Shown here piece by piece: positions 8,382-20,722 of a stretch of DNA of 64,000 nucleotides. The translations under genes and the position numbers were made by a program. The first letter of the stretch is position 1, and each line of letters begins with the position of its first letter. The stretch is from CATOSD01 sp965226695 (GTDB taxonomy: Bacteria; Chloroflexota; Dehalococcoidia; Lucifugimonadales; CATOSD01), in NCBI GenBank assembly GCA_965226695.1, contig OZ245405.1:1116001-1180000 (forward strand), given 5' to 3'. The notes below the pieces were generated by a model. It was not told where the DNA came from. It did no database searches and worked only from the letters and a program-made list of their open reading frames with translations.

Positions 8382-10637
8382 ATGTCCACCGAAACGAGAG
8401 AGTACAAGGTAGTCGGCACGCGGCCCATCAGGCATGACGGCGTCGACAAGGTAACGGGCAGGGCGCTGTACGGCGCCGACATGCGGCTGCCCGGCCTGCT
8501 GCACGGCAAGGTGCTTCGCAGCCCGCACGCGCACGCGCGCATCAAGTCCATCGACACCAGCAGGGCCGAGGCGCATCCCGACGTCCGCGCCGTGGTGACC
8601 TCCGCGGACCTCGCGCCTACGCCGCCGGCGCCCCAGCAGGCAGTGCTCGGCTCGCCGGTAAGCGAGAACATCCTGGCCAAGGGCAAGGTGTTCTACAAGG
8701 GCCACCCCGTGGCGGCGGTGGCCGCGACCAGCCCGCACTTCGCTGAGGAGGCGCTGGCGCTCATAGACGTCGAGTACGAGCCTCTGCCCGCGGTCACCAA
8801 CGTCGAGGACGCCATGAGAGCGGGCGCGCCGATCCTCCACGAGCATTGGGAGGACAGGCCGACTCCGGGCGGCGAGGCCACCGAGGGACGCAACATCGCC
8901 GGTTACGAACAGCACAGGTTTGGCGACGTGGATCAGGGCTTCGCCCAGGCCGACGTGGTGCTCGAACGCGATTTCCGGACCAAGACCGTTCACCAGGGCT
9001 ACATCGAGCCGCAGAACGCTACCGCGTGGTGGGCGCCCAACGACAGGCTTACCGTCTGGTGCAGCAGCCAGGGGCACTTCGGCGTCCGGGATGGCACCGC
9101 GCGGGTGCTCGGCGTACCCGTTTCTGACATCAAGGTCGTTCCGATGGAGATAGGCGGCGGGTTCGGGGGCAAGCTCAACCCCTACCTCGAGCCGGTGGCG
9201 GCGACGCTCTCAAGGAAGAGCGGCCACCCCGTCAAGATTACGATGAGCCGCACCGAGGTCATGGAGGCCACCGGCCCCACCTCTGGGGCGCACCTGCGCA
9301 TCAAGATGGGCGTGACTAACGAGGGCCGCATCACGGCGGCGCAGGCCTACTACGCCTTCGAGGCGGGCGCCTACCCGGGAGCGCCGCTGTCGGGCGCCGC
9401 GGCGGCTATCTTCGCGCCCTACAACATCGAGAACGTGCTGATCGACTCCTACGACGTTGTGGACAACAAGCCTAAGACTTCGCCCTACCGCGCCCCCGGA
9501 GCGCCGATCGTCGCTTTCGCCGCCGAGTGCGTCGTGGACGAGCTGGCCGAACGCCTGGGCATGGACGCGGTGGACCTGCGCCTGCTCAACGCGGCCAGGG
9601 AGGGCACGCGCCGCGCTGACGGCGTGATGAACCTTCGCATCGGCGCCCAGGAAGTTATGGAGGCGATCAAGGCCCATCCGCACTACAGCGCTCCTCTCGA
9701 AGGCCCCAACCAGGGACGAGGCGTGAGCATGGGATTCTGCCGCAACAACACCGGAATGTCGTGCGTGGTAGCGAACGTGCTGTCCAACGGCAACGTCAGC
9801 CTGGTGGAAGGCTCCGTGGACATCGGCGGCACCCGCACCGCCGTGGCGCAGCAGTTCGCCGAGGTGCTCAGCATACCGGTCGAGAACGTGATTCCGCAGG
9901 TCGCGGACACCGACACCATCGGCTACACCTCCAACACGGGCGGCAGCGGCGTGGCGTTCAAGACCGGCTGGGCCGCGTACGAGGCCGCCAACGACGTCAA
10001 GCGTCAGCTCATCGAGCGCGCCGCGCTGCTGTGGGAGACTACCGCCGACCAGGTGGAGTACGTGGACGGCGCGCTGCGCCACTCGTCCGACCCCGAGCTG
10101 AGCATGACGTTCGAGGAGGTCGCGGCGGTGCTCCCGCAGACGGGCGGTCCCGTGGTCGGTCGCGCCAACATAAACCCTGGCGGCTCCGGCGGCTCCTACG
10201 CTGCGAACATCATCGACGTGGAAGTTGATCCCGACACTGGCAAGATAGACATCCTGCGGATAACCGCGTTCCAGGACGTGGGCACCGCCATCCATCCCAG
10301 CTACGTGGAGGGCCAGATGCAGGGCGGCACCGCGCAGGGCGTGGGATGGGCCATCAACGAGGAGTACTACCTGAACGACCAGGGCGCTTTGGCGAACTCG
10401 AGCCTGCTCGATTATCGTATGCCCACATCTCTCGACCTTCCGATGATCGAGAGCGTGATAGTCGAGGTCTTCAACCCCGGCCATCCCTACGGCGTGCGCG
10501 GCGTGGGCGAGGCCAACATCGTGCCTCCGCTGGCCGCAGTAGCCAACGCCGTACACGATGCGACCGGCGTGCGCATGTCGAGCCTGCCGCTGAACCCAGG
10601 CGCCGTGTCCAAGGCAATCGCCGAGGCAGGCGGATAG
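8382..10637 (+). CDS. Xanthine dehydrogenase/aldehyde oxidase-family molybdopterin-binding subunit
   Basis: 751 residues beginning MSTETREYKVVGTRPIRHDGVDKVTGRALYGADM, the usual opening of this large-subunit family, seven bases after AAGGAG. The molybdenum-cofactor loop GGGFGGK is at 258-264, and the C-terminal GVRGVGE carries the catalytic Glu at about 710, followed by NIVPPLAAVANAVHDATG. These enzymes hydroxylate aldehydes, purines or aromatic heterocycles using Mo-pterin and normally need an Fe-S subunit and an FAD subunit. Neither is adjacent, so the partners must be elsewhere or the protein works alone. moeA at 54195-55496 serves the same cofactor. Substrate unknown. Confidence 0.9.
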   Translation: MSTETREYKVVGTRPIRHDGVDKVTGRALYGADMRLPGLLHGKVLRSPHAHARIKSIDTSRAEAHPDVRAVVTSADLAPTPPAPQQAVLGSPVSENILAKGKVFYKGHPVAAVAATSPHFAEEALALIDVEYEPLPAVTNVEDAMRAGAPILHEHWEDRPTPGGEATEGRNIAGYEQHRFGDVDQGFAQADVVLERDFRTKTVHQGYIEPQNATAWWAPNDRLTVWCSSQGHFGVRDGTARVLGVPVSDIKVVPMEIGGGFGGKLNPYLEPVAATLSRKSGHPVKITMSRTEVMEATGPTSGAHLRIKMGVTNEGRITAAQAYYAFEAGAYPGAPLSGAAAAIFAPYNIENVLIDSYDVVDNKPKTSPYRAPGAPIVAFAAECVVDELAERLGMDAVDLRLLNAAREGTRRADGVMNLRIGAQEVMEAIKAHPHYSAPLEGPNQGRGVSMGFCRNNTGMSCVVANVLSNGNVSLVEGSVDIGGTRTAVAQQFAEVLSIPVENVIPQVADTDTIGYTSNTGGSGVAFKTGWAAYEAANDVKRQLIERAALLWETTADQVEYVDGALRHSSDPELSMTFEEVAAVLPQTGGPVVGRANINPGGSGGSYAANIIDVEVDPDTGKIDILRITAFQDVGTAIHPSYVEGQMQGGTAQGVGWAINEEYYLNDQGALANSSLLDYRMPTSLDLPMIESVIVEVFNPGHPYGVRGVGEANIVPPLAAVANAVHDATGVRMSSLPLNPGAVSKAIAEAGG

Positions 10638-10662
10638 CCGGCGCGCCGAGGAAGGCGAGTCC

Positions 10663-10682
10663 CCTCTCCCTTGAGGGAGAGG
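10663..10682. repeat. CCTCTCCC/GGGAGAGG hairpin after the Mo-enzyme gene
   Basis: CCTCTCCC, loop TTGA, GGGAGAGG, then AGGGTGAGGGTG. It sits 25 bases after the Mo-subunit stop codon and could terminate it. A degenerate relative (CTCTCCCTTAACCCTCTCCC) follows the gamma-glutamyltransferase gene near 5590-5610. Confidence 0.45.
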
Positions 10683-10765
10683 GCTAGGGTGAGGGTGAAT
10701 GCACGGCCCGCGCGAAGGCGCGCGATGTTGTTTCCGCAAGAGTGGGAACCCCAGGAAGGCCGTGA

Positions 10766-11461
10766 ATGACGGAACGAATATACGCGATGGACGAGCGGGA
10801 AAACTTGGAACCTCTCGAAGAGCGACGCTTCGAGCAGGAAGAGCATCTCCAGGCATTGATTGCCGACCATCCCGACCTGCTCGCAGGCGAACAGATTCGC
10901 CCCGAAGATCCCCGCCGTTGGATTCTCATAACGCGTGAGCAAGGAATCGCCGAAACACCGGATTCGGCAAGCATCTGGGCGGTTGACCACCTGCTCATAG
11001 ACCAAGACGCCATTCCAACGCTTGTCGAAGTTAAGCGCGGAGAAAACAGGGAGACGCGGCGGGAAGTCGTCGGCCAGATGATGGACTACGCGGCACACGC
11101 CACCAGCACATGGAAAGTGGATGACATACGTCGCAGCTTTGAGGAATCAAGGGATGACGCTGACGAAGCCCTTGGCGAACTGCTTGATTCCGATGGAGAG
11201 CCCAACGCGGACGACTTCTGGGAACGGGTCCGCGTCAATCTCGCCGCCAAGCGAATCCGACTACTTTTCGTGGCCGACGAGATACCGGACACGCTTGAGC
11301 GCGTGGTGACCTTCCTCAACGAACAGATGCCGAATATCGAGGTACTGGCCGTCAAAATCAAACGCTTCAGCGGCGAGACGAGCCGTCAGATGCTAGTGCC
11401 TCGCGTGCTGGGTCGGGTCACGACATCGCCATCAGAGGCCGTTCTACGTCCCAGCGCATGA
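10766..11461 (+). CDS. PD-(D/E)XK nuclease-like protein, N-terminal part of a split gene
   Basis: 231 residues. The centre reads AVDHLLIDQDAIPTLVEVKRGENRETRREVVGQMMDYAA, a D...ExK pattern with a following helix, as in PD-(D/E)XK restriction-like nucleases. It overlaps the next frame by ATGA (11458-11461). In homologues I recall, this domain continues into a C-terminal domain like the one encoded by the next frame, so the two probably derive from one gene of about 380 residues. Upstream in the second frame the codons read GRSTSQRMTRQTFFDRF without a stop, which fits a frameshift near 11430-11460. A DNA-related role is likely; target unknown. Confidence 0.6.
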   Translation: MTERIYAMDERENLEPLEERRFEQEEHLQALIADHPDLLAGEQIRPEDPRRWILITREQGIAETPDSASIWAVDHLLIDQDAIPTLVEVKRGENRETRREVVGQMMDYAAHATSTWKVDDIRRSFEESRDDADEALGELLDSDGEPNADDFWERVRVNLAAKRIRLLFVADEIPDTLERVVTFLNEQMPNIEVLAVKIKRFSGETSRQMLVPRVLGRVTTSPSEAVLRPSA

Positions 11462-11907
11462 CGAGGCAGACCTTCTTTGACAGATTTGACGACCCGGGTA
11501 CACGTGATGCAGCCCGGCGTCTTCTGGAAGTCGTTGATGCAGTAAAGGGAGTTGGATTCAACTGGGGGCGAAATGCTGTCACCATTCGCGCGCGTTGCCC
11601 ACTGTGGAAGAACAGGATTTCGGTTGCCTGGCTGTATCCTGTCTCAGGGCAGAGCCACTGGCTAAGAGACTTCACTTTTGGAGTGCAAGTCCCAAACGAC
11701 TATCCCGAGAGCCTAAGCACGCTGTTGGAAGGCTGGGCCAACCGATTCGCTAAAGACGACTTCAGCCACAAACACCAAGCACCCGATGCGCTGGCGTACT
11801 ACGTTAAACACGAAGACGTTGCGGCAAACATCGGCGAGCTGTGCGACCGCCTGAAGAAGGTGTTGACCGGCCTGAAAGACCTTGAATCACCAATCCTCAG
11901 GCCTTGA
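11458..11907 (+). CDS. C-terminal partner of the preceding nuclease-like protein
   Basis: 149 residues starting at the ATG that overlaps the previous stop. It opens TRQTFFDRFDDPGTRDAARRLLEVVDAV and contains GFNWGRNAVTIRARCPLWKNRISVAWLYPV, a beta-rich segment resembling the C-terminal domain of EVKRG-type nuclease-like proteins. Either translational coupling produces two chains or a single indel has split one. It ends in a convergent 11-base overlap with the HEPN-like gene on the other strand. Confidence 0.5.
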   Translation: MTRQTFFDRFDDPGTRDAARRLLEVVDAVKGVGFNWGRNAVTIRARCPLWKNRISVAWLYPVSGQSHWLRDFTFGVQVPNDYPESLSTLLEGWANRFAKDDFSHKHQAPDALAYYVKHEDVAANIGELCDRLKKVLTGLKDLESPILRP

Positions 11908-12262
11908 GCGCCTCCAGCTTGTCCACCAGTTCGGCGACTTGGGACAGGTGTTGTTCTACGATTTCGCGGGGCAGCCAGCCCTCATAAAAGTTTGTGTGCA
12001 AGGCACCTGCCAGTCCGAATGCCGTAATTATGCCTTCGTCGCCGGTCTCCTGGGCCAAGCGGCTCATTGCTTGGTACAGGCTGCGGTGGTCTTGGTGCCG
12101 CCAGCCGCGGGCCTCTGCTACGGCCTTTACCATCTGGGCGGCGGCGCCCCAGCCCTTCTCTGACGCCTGCAGCAGGTCGCCATCGTTGAGATACGCCCGG
12201 GCCCTCTCCAAGAAGTCACGGCCTGTGGAGTTGTAATACTCGACGCGGGTGTCAGATGTCAT
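11897..12262 (-). CDS. PaREP1/HEPN-like small protein
   Basis: 121 residues from ATG 12262. The run YLNDGDLLQASEKGWGAAAQMVKAVAEARGW followed by HRSLYQAMSRL is the pattern of PaREP1/HEPN helical-bundle proteins. HEPN proteins often pair with a minimal nucleotidyltransferase or act as ribonucleases, but the catalytic RxxxxH is not evident and no MNT gene is adjacent. Function unknown; possibly part of a worn toxin-antitoxin or stress module. Confidence 0.6.
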   Translation of the reverse strand: MTSDTRVEYYNSTGRDFLERARAYLNDGDLLQASEKGWGAAAQMVKAVAEARGWRHQDHRSLYQAMSRLAQETGDEGIITAFGLAGALHTNFYEGWLPREIVEQHLSQVAELVDKLEALKA

Positions 12263-12276
12263 CTACGATCACTCCA

Positions 12277-12298
12277 AGCCCGGCAGTTCAGCCGGGCT
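12277..12298 (-). terminator. Possible stem between the DUF255 gene end and the HEPN-like gene
   Basis: An 8-bp perfect stem, AGCCCGGC and GCCGGGCT with loop AGTTCA, about 40 bases beyond the stop codon of the minus-strand DUF255 gene. There is no clear U-run, so termination is only suggested. Confidence 0.35.
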
Positions 12299-12337
12299 CT
12301 ACCAATTGCCTGGTATTCTATCACGCTGGCCCGCGCC

Positions 12338-14392
12338 CTACTCCGCGAGCTGGCGGCCCAGCTCCGCCGGCTCGTTGACCGGCAGATTGCACACGTAGTT
12401 GCGGCACACGTAGGCGGTGGCGCGTCCGTCGATGCGCTGCCTGTCCCGCAGCAGCGGGACGCCGGCAGCGTCCGCCGCGCCGCCTACCAGCACACGGTTG
12501 GGCAGAGCGATGGCGTACACCTGGGCAACGAGCGCGCGCGTGTCCGCGTCCTCCGCGCCGCCCAGTATGGCTATCTCCTTGGGCGTGGACAGGTAGAAGT
12601 CCAGGGCGCACAGCCAGTGCCCAGCCGCCGTGGGGAAGCGGGCCATCAGCTCGCGGGCGGAGCGCAGCGCGGTCACGGCCCGCCGCTCGAGGTCGCCGTC
12701 GCCCGTGATGACGGCCAGCCGCAGCAACACGTCCGCCGCCACCGAGCTGCCGCACGGCGCGGCGTTGTCCGATGAGTCGCTGGGTCTCACTATCAACTCT
12801 TCGTGGTCAGTCCCAGTGTCATAGAACTGGCCTGACGCCTCCTCCCAGAAAAGCTCGACCATGTCGTTGCCGAGCTCTATCGCCGCCGTCAGCCAACGCT
12901 CTTCGAGGGTGACCTCGTGCAGGGCGATGAGCCCGTCGATCAAGAACGAATAGTCTTCCAAGTAGCCGTTCAGCTTTGCCCTTCCCTCACCGGTGGACGG
13001 GTCGCGCCGGTACGTCCGCAGCAGCCGGCCATCCTTGCGCAGCGACCGCAGCACGAAGTCGGCGTTGCGAGCGGCGGCCTCCGCGTAATCGGGGCGGCCC
13101 AGCACGCCGGCGGCCTCGGCCAGCGCACGCATCGTGAGCCCGTTCCAGGCCGTGAGCACCTTGTCGTCCAATTCCGGGTGAACGCGCCGGGCGCGGGCCT
13201 CGAGGGCGCGCGACTTCGCGCCGCGCAGAAACTCGTGGAACGCCTCCTCGCCAACGCCGGCCTGGCTCGCCACGGCGGCCGGATTTACGGCGAGTTGCAG
13301 GATGTTGGCCCCCTCGAAGTTGCCTTCCGGGGTAGCTCCATAGCAGCGGGCGAACAGCCGGGCGTCGTCCTCTCCCAGCGCATCGATCAGCTCCTCAGGC
13401 GTCCACACGTAAAACTTGCCTTCCACGCCCTCGCTGTCCGCGTCCTGCGCGGAGTAGAAGCCGCCCTCCGGGCCTGTCATTTCACGCAGCACGTAGTTCA
13501 GCGTCTCCTCGACGACACGCCGGTAGAGCGGGCTACCGGTCACCTGGTAGGCGTGCAGGTACAGCTTCGCGAGCAGTGCGTTGTCGTAGAGCATCTTTTC
13601 GAAGTGCGGCACCAGCCAGAATGCGTCGGTGGAGTAGCGATGGAAGCCGCCGCCGACGTGGTCGTAGATGCCGCCGTGGGCCATGCTGTCCAGGGTCAAC
13701 TCCACCAATTCGAGGCACTGCGGGTCTCCAGTGCGGACGTGGTGGCGCAACAGGAACTCGAAGGTCATCGGCTGCGGGAACTTGGGTTGCGAACCCACGC
13801 CGCCAAAGCGGTCGTCCACTTGGCCGGCGATGCCCAGGTAGGCCTGGCGCAGCACCTCGTCGGTGAGCGGGTCCAGGCTCCGCACGCTCTGGGTGAGCTG
13901 TTTCATTCGGCTCACGAGCTGTGTGGTGGCGCGAACCACGTCGTCGTGTCTCTCGCGGTAGGCGGCGGACATGGCGGCCAGCACCCTGGGGAAGCCGGGC
14001 ATTCCGTGGCGGTCGTCGGGCGGGAAGTAGGTGCCGCCGTAGTACGGCTTGCAGTCGGGGGTGAGAAACACCGTCATTGGCCATCCGCCCTGGCCGCTGA
14101 GCGCCTGCACTGCCGTCATGAATATGGAATCTATGTCGGGCCTCTCCTCGCGGTCCACCTTAATGCAGACGAAGCCCTGATTCATCATCTCGGCTATAGA
14201 GGGGTTCTCGAACGACTCGCGCTCCATAACGTGGCACCAGTGGCAGGCTGAGTAGCCGACGCTGAGCAGAATGGGCTTGTCCTCCGCACTGGCCCGTTCG
14301 AGCGCCTCGTGGCCCCAGGGATACCAGTCGACGGGGTTGTTAGCGTGCTGGAGCAGGTAGGGGCTTGTCTCGTCTATCAGGCGGTTGGGCAT
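12338..14392 (-). CDS. Thioredoxin domain-containing protein (DUF255, YyaL/SPATA20 family)
   Basis: 684 residues, full family length. The N-terminus reads MPNRLIDETSPYLLQHANNPVDWYPWGHEAL, then SACHWCHVMERESFEN, the CxxC-bearing thioredoxin-like motif at about 48-51, then GQGGWPMTVFLTPD and GGTYFPP. The rest is an (alpha/alpha)6-barrel-like region (GGGFHRYSTD, PHFEKMLYDNALL, YSAQDADSEGVEGKFYVWTPEE, LTAWNGLTMRALAEA). The family is widespread and cytosolic; its substrate is not established, although the barrel resembles glycoside- or isomerase-type folds. It is preceded upstream by an unrelated operon on the same strand. Confidence 0.92.
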   Translation of the reverse strand: MPNRLIDETSPYLLQHANNPVDWYPWGHEALERASAEDKPILLSVGYSACHWCHVMERESFENPSIAEMMNQGFVCIKVDREERPDIDSIFMTAVQALSGQGGWPMTVFLTPDCKPYYGGTYFPPDDRHGMPGFPRVLAAMSAAYRERHDDVVRATTQLVSRMKQLTQSVRSLDPLTDEVLRQAYLGIAGQVDDRFGGVGSQPKFPQPMTFEFLLRHHVRTGDPQCLELVELTLDSMAHGGIYDHVGGGFHRYSTDAFWLVPHFEKMLYDNALLAKLYLHAYQVTGSPLYRRVVEETLNYVLREMTGPEGGFYSAQDADSEGVEGKFYVWTPEELIDALGEDDARLFARCYGATPEGNFEGANILQLAVNPAAVASQAGVGEEAFHEFLRGAKSRALEARARRVHPELDDKVLTAWNGLTMRALAEAAGVLGRPDYAEAAARNADFVLRSLRKDGRLLRTYRRDPSTGEGRAKLNGYLEDYSFLIDGLIALHEVTLEERWLTAAIELGNDMVELFWEEASGQFYDTGTDHEELIVRPSDSSDNAAPCGSSVAADVLLRLAVITGDGDLERRAVTALRSARELMARFPTAAGHWLCALDFYLSTPKEIAILGGAEDADTRALVAQVYAIALPNRVLVGGAADAAGVPLLRDRQRIDGRATAYVCRNYVCNLPVNEPAELGRQLAE

Positions 14393-14468
14393 GGCAGGCC
14401 TGCTTTCTCCGCGCCGGCGCGCGGGGTTGGCGTAGAGGGAGTTCGGGCGGCGTCGGTGGGATGCGGGC

Positions 14469-15167
14469 CTAGCCCACCGCGAGCGCGCGCGCCGCGCGGT
14501 GGGCGGCGGTCATCTCTTCCAGCTGCTCAAGTCCCTTGCGAGTGTCGCTGGCGGTCTTGGCCTTATCCGAATTGCGGACACGGTACTTGAACAGCCAGTA
14601 GGTGAACTCCTTGTACTGGCTGAAGGGGACCAACTTGCGCTGCGGATAACCCATCTCTTCCCGGAACTGCCGCAGCAGTTCCGCCTCGCTGCGCCGGTAC
14701 AGCCGCATGAACGCCCGCTCGGAGAGATCGCCGTTAAACTGGATGCCGTTGCTCAGCAGGCGCTTCTGGATCTCGCACTCCACCGCGTACAGCAGCGCCT
14801 CCTCGACCGTTACGCCGTAGAAGTAGTTTAGAATGCCCCGGAACTTCTCGACGCCCAGGACGTCGCGAAAAACGCCCTCGTCTATCCGCAACGGGAATTT
14901 GCCGCTGAACAGCAGCCGCTCCACCTCGTCATCGGGCACAAGGCGCGACAACTCGACGCTCAGCCGTTGGGCCAGCGTAAGCCAGTCGAATGCCTCTCCC
15001 GCGATGAAGTACTTGAGGTTAACCCCTCTGAACTTCTCTACGGGCGCGGTCCAGGCGGCCATGGCGTCGATCACGGCCATAGGCCAGTCCTCTCCGTCGC
15101 GCACCGAGCGGCGCAACCGCGCCACTATCTCCTCCGTGCCGACCGTTTGGACAGCCTGTTGGCTCAC
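14469..15167 (-). CDS. Conserved hypothetical protein, coupled to polX
   Basis: 232 residues; its ATG at 15167 overlaps the polX stop (ATGA), so it is translated from the secA-polX message. It is charged and helical with no membrane segment or signal. Recognisable blocks include WTAPVEKFRGVNLKYFIAGEAFDWLTLAQRL and EVECEIQKRLL-like and FTYWLFKYRVRNSDKAKTASDTRKG stretches. I do not recognise a named family, though the conserved aromatic-rich blocks suggest a real folded protein. A role linked to DNA repair is only inferred from the operon. Confidence 0.7.
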   Translation of the reverse strand: MSQQAVQTVGTEEIVARLRRSVRDGEDWPMAVIDAMAAWTAPVEKFRGVNLKYFIAGEAFDWLTLAQRLSVELSRLVPDDEVERLLFSGKFPLRIDEGVFRDVLGVEKFRGILNYFYGVTVEEALLYAVECEIQKRLLSNGIQFNGDLSERAFMRLYRRSEAELLRQFREEMGYPQRKLVPFSQYKEFTYWLFKYRVRNSDKAKTASDTRKGLEQLEEMTAAHRAARALAVG

Positions 15168-16920
15168 CTCCGCGCCCTCATCGCCCTGGCGCGCTCGGGC
15201 TTGGGCAGCCGCAGCAGGTCGAGCAGCTCGGCCGCGGGCAGGGTGTTAAGCACGTCCTCGGCCCGGCACCAGCCGCGGCGGGCCACCGCCGCGCCGAAGC
15301 GCAGGTTGTCGAGGTGTTCGGCGGTGTGGGCGTCGCTGTTGATGACGAGGGTGGCGCCAAGCTCGCGGGCACGGCGGGCGTGGGCGTCTTTGAGGTCGAG
15401 CCGCTCCAGAGAGGCGTTAATCTCGAGCACCGTGCCGGTCTCGGCCGCGGCCCTGAACAGCGTGTCGAAGTCCGCCTCGATGGGCTGGCGGCGGCCAATG
15501 AGCCGCGTTGTCAGGTGGCCGATGGCGGTTACGTGGGGGTTGCGCATCGCGCTCAGTATGCGCTCGGTCATCACGTGAGACTGCTGGTTCATCGCCGAGT
15601 GTACGGACGCGACGACCCAGTCGAGCTCCCGCAGTGCGCAGTCGGGATAGTCCATGCTGCCGTCGGCGCGAATGTCCACCTCGGAGCCGCACAGCACGGC
15701 GATGCCGCCCGCGTCGCGCTCCAGCTCCTTCAACCGCGCGTTGTGGCTGGCGAGGCGCTCCGGGCTGAGGCCGTTCGCCACGCCGAGCCCTGCCGAGTGG
15801 TCGGTGATTGCGACGTACTCGTGGCCGCGCTGCCGCGCCGCCGCGACCATGACCTCTACGGGGTCGCGCCCGTCGCTCCAGTCGGTGTGGACGTGCAGGT
15901 CGCCCCTGAGGTCGTCCGCCTGCACGAGCGGCGGTATGGCGTCCTCGCGGGCCATGGCGACCTCCGACTCGCCCACGCGCAGCTCGGGCGGAACGTACTG
16001 GAGGCCCAGCCGTCCGTACACGCTCTCCTCGTCGGCGAACTCCTCCAGGTCGTCGGTCTCGGCGACGGCTATGCCGTACTCGCTGAGCGAGAGACCCAGC
16101 CTATTGGCGTGCTCCCTGAGCAGGATGTTGTGGTGCTGGGAGCCGGTGAAGTACTGGATCAAGGAGCCGTACTGCCGGGGCGGCACGACCCTGAAGTCGA
16201 CCTGCAGCCCGTCGTCGAACAGCACCGACGCCTTCGTGCCACCGTGCCCGAGCACCTCGGCCACTCCAGGCAGCGCGACGAAATCGGCCAGAACACTCTC
16301 GGCGTCGTGCGATGCGCACACGAGATCCAAATCGCCGACGGTCTCTTCGAACCGGCGCAGGCTTCCCGCCGGCATGAGCGCCAGGATTCCGGGGTTGCGC
16401 TCGAGCAGCGCGGCGACGATACGCTCGGCGGCAGTCAGTGCGTCGGCTATTGGCGTGCGCTGGTCCTTCGTCTTGGCGAACTGGACGCTGCGCAGTATGT
16501 TGTCGGCGGTCTTCTGGCCCAGCCGGGGCAGCGACGCCAGCCGTCCGTCGGACGCGGCCAGCTCCAGCTCGGCAACGGATGTAACGCCAAGCTCCTTCCA
16601 CGCCCTGGAGATTGTCTTCGGGCCAAGCCCCGGCACTCCCATGAGGTCCAACATGCCCTCGGGAAACTCGGCCTTGAGGCTGTCGTAGAACCTCATGCGG
16701 TTGGTGGCCACCAGCTCGCCGATCTTGTCGGAAATTGCCTTGCCGATTCCGGGAATCTGCCGCAGGTCCTCGCCGTCGCTGAGCATGGTCTCTAGCTCGG
16801 CGGGCAGCCGGGATATGGTCCGGGCGGCGCGTTGGTACGCGCGGACGGTGAACACCTTCTCGCCCTTGATTTCCAGAAGGCCCGCTATGTCGTCGAAGAC
16901 CTCCGCAATGCGCTGGTTGT

Positions 16921-16924
<4 letters not shown>
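15164..16924 (-). CDS. polX: DNA polymerase/3'-5' exonuclease PolX
   Basis: 586 residues from ATG 16924, which overlaps the secA stop as ATGA. In order: N-terminal helix-hairpin-helix region (QIPGIGKAISDKIGEL, GVPGLGPKTISRAWKELG), the family X palm with GSLRRFEETVGDLDLV (two catalytic Asp) and VDFRVV (third), and a C-terminal PHP domain starting GDLHVHTDWSDGRDPVEV with AITDHSAGLGVANGL and the metal-site His/Asp. Bacterial PolX fills short gaps in base-excision repair, and the PHP domain gives Mn-dependent 3'-5' exonuclease and AP-endonuclease activities. The frame extends upstream into secA, but those residues are shadow. Confidence 0.95.
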
Positions 16925-19575
<2,651 letters not shown>

Positions 19576-19619
19576 GGTGCGCCGTCTCTTTCCACGGACG
19601 TCGCCCGGGCGTGGGCGCG

Positions 19620-20570
19620 CTACGCCTCGAACATTGCGCCCACGGACAGGCCGTTGTGGATGCGGTGGATGGCCTCGCCGAGCAGTGGTGCGACCGACAT
19701 GACCCGCATGTTGTCGGTCCTCTTGCAGCTTGGTATCGGCAGGGTGTCGGTCACGAATATTTCCTTCAGGTCGCTGTTGGACATGATGCTGGTCGCGTCG
19801 CCGCACAGCACGCCGTGCGTGACGGCGCAATAGATGTCATTTGCGCCGAACTCCCGCAGAACGTTCGTTGTCGCCACCAAGGTGCCGCCGGTGCTTATCT
19901 CGTCGTCCACCACGAGGGCGTCCTTGTCGTGCACGTCGCCTATGATTATCGACTCCAGGATGCTGTCGGCGTTGGCGAGCCGCTGCTTTTCGGCGATGGC
20001 GATGGGCGTGTTGAGAATGTTCGCTGTGTCGCGCGCCCTGCGCGTGCCGCCTGTGTCGGTTGCGGCGACCACGAGGTTCTCGGCGCCCCGGCTGGCGAAC
20101 GGCCTCGTGAGCATGGGTATGGCGGTAAGCTCGTCCACGGGTACGTTGAAGAAGCCCTGGATCTGGCCGGCGTGAAAGTCCACCGTCAGCACCCTGTCGG
20201 CGCCGGCGACTTCGATCAGGTTGGCGACCAGGCGGGCCGTGATGGGAACGCGAGGCTGGTCCTTCTTGTCGCTGCGCCCGTAGGCGTAGTAGGGAATCAC
20301 GGCGGTTATGCGCTCAGCCGACGCCCTCTTGGCGGCGTCGATCATGATGAGCAACTCCATGATGTTGTCGTTGACAGGCGCCGCTATTGGCTGGACGAGA
20401 AAGACATCGCGTCCTCTGATGTTCTCCTGGATTCTCACGAACGTGTTGTCGTTCTTGAACTTGAACACTTCGCAGCTTCCCAAGCCGATGCCCAGGTACG
20501 AGCAAATGTCCTTTGCCAGCTTGGGGTGAGCCTTTCCGGTGAACACTTTCAGTTCGTCGAACGCGGGCAT
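19620..20570 (-). CDS. prs: Ribose-phosphate pyrophosphokinase
   Basis: 316 residues from ATG 20570 (MPAFDELKVFTGKAHPKLA), preceded by GAGGAAGTG. It contains the ATP-binding flexible region DVFLVQPIAAPVNDNIMELL, IPYYAYGRSDKKDQPR, the catalytic HAGQIQGFFNVPVDEL and the PRPP loop VVDDEISTGGTL. The enzyme makes PRPP from ribose 5-phosphate and ATP for nucleotide, His and Trp synthesis. The length is typical. It is first in the secA operon; 44 bases separate it from secA. Confidence 0.97.
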   Translation of the reverse strand: MPAFDELKVFTGKAHPKLAKDICSYLGIGLGSCEVFKFKNDNTFVRIQENIRGRDVFLVQPIAAPVNDNIMELLIMIDAAKRASAERITAVIPYYAYGRSDKKDQPRVPITARLVANLIEVAGADRVLTVDFHAGQIQGFFNVPVDELTAIPMLTRPFASRGAENLVVAATDTGGTRRARDTANILNTPIAIAEKQRLANADSILESIIIGDVHDKDALVVDDEISTGGTLVATTNVLREFGANDIYCAVTHGVLCGDATSIMSNSDLKEIFVTDTLPIPSCKRTDNMRVMSVAPLLGEAIHRIHNGLSVGAMFEA

Positions 20571-20716
20571 TTCACTTCCTCGAAAAGAGGGGCGCAGCAA
20601 AACGCGCCCCGCGCTTTTGGGCTGGCGAAAACAGCACCACCGCGCATGAGTTGTGCGGATGCGCGGACAGACCGGCCCCCGGCTGGAGGGCGCGGGCAGC
20701 GGGCCGCCACAGGCGC

Positions 20717-20722
20717 ATTATA
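20717..20722 (-). promoter_or_regulatory. Extended -10 promoter element upstream of prs
   Basis: On the minus strand the sequence is TATGCTATAAT: a perfect TATAAT with the TG extension, about 147 bases before the prs start. No good -35 is present, which is usual for extended -10 promoters. It probably drives prs-secA-polX. Confidence 0.5.
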
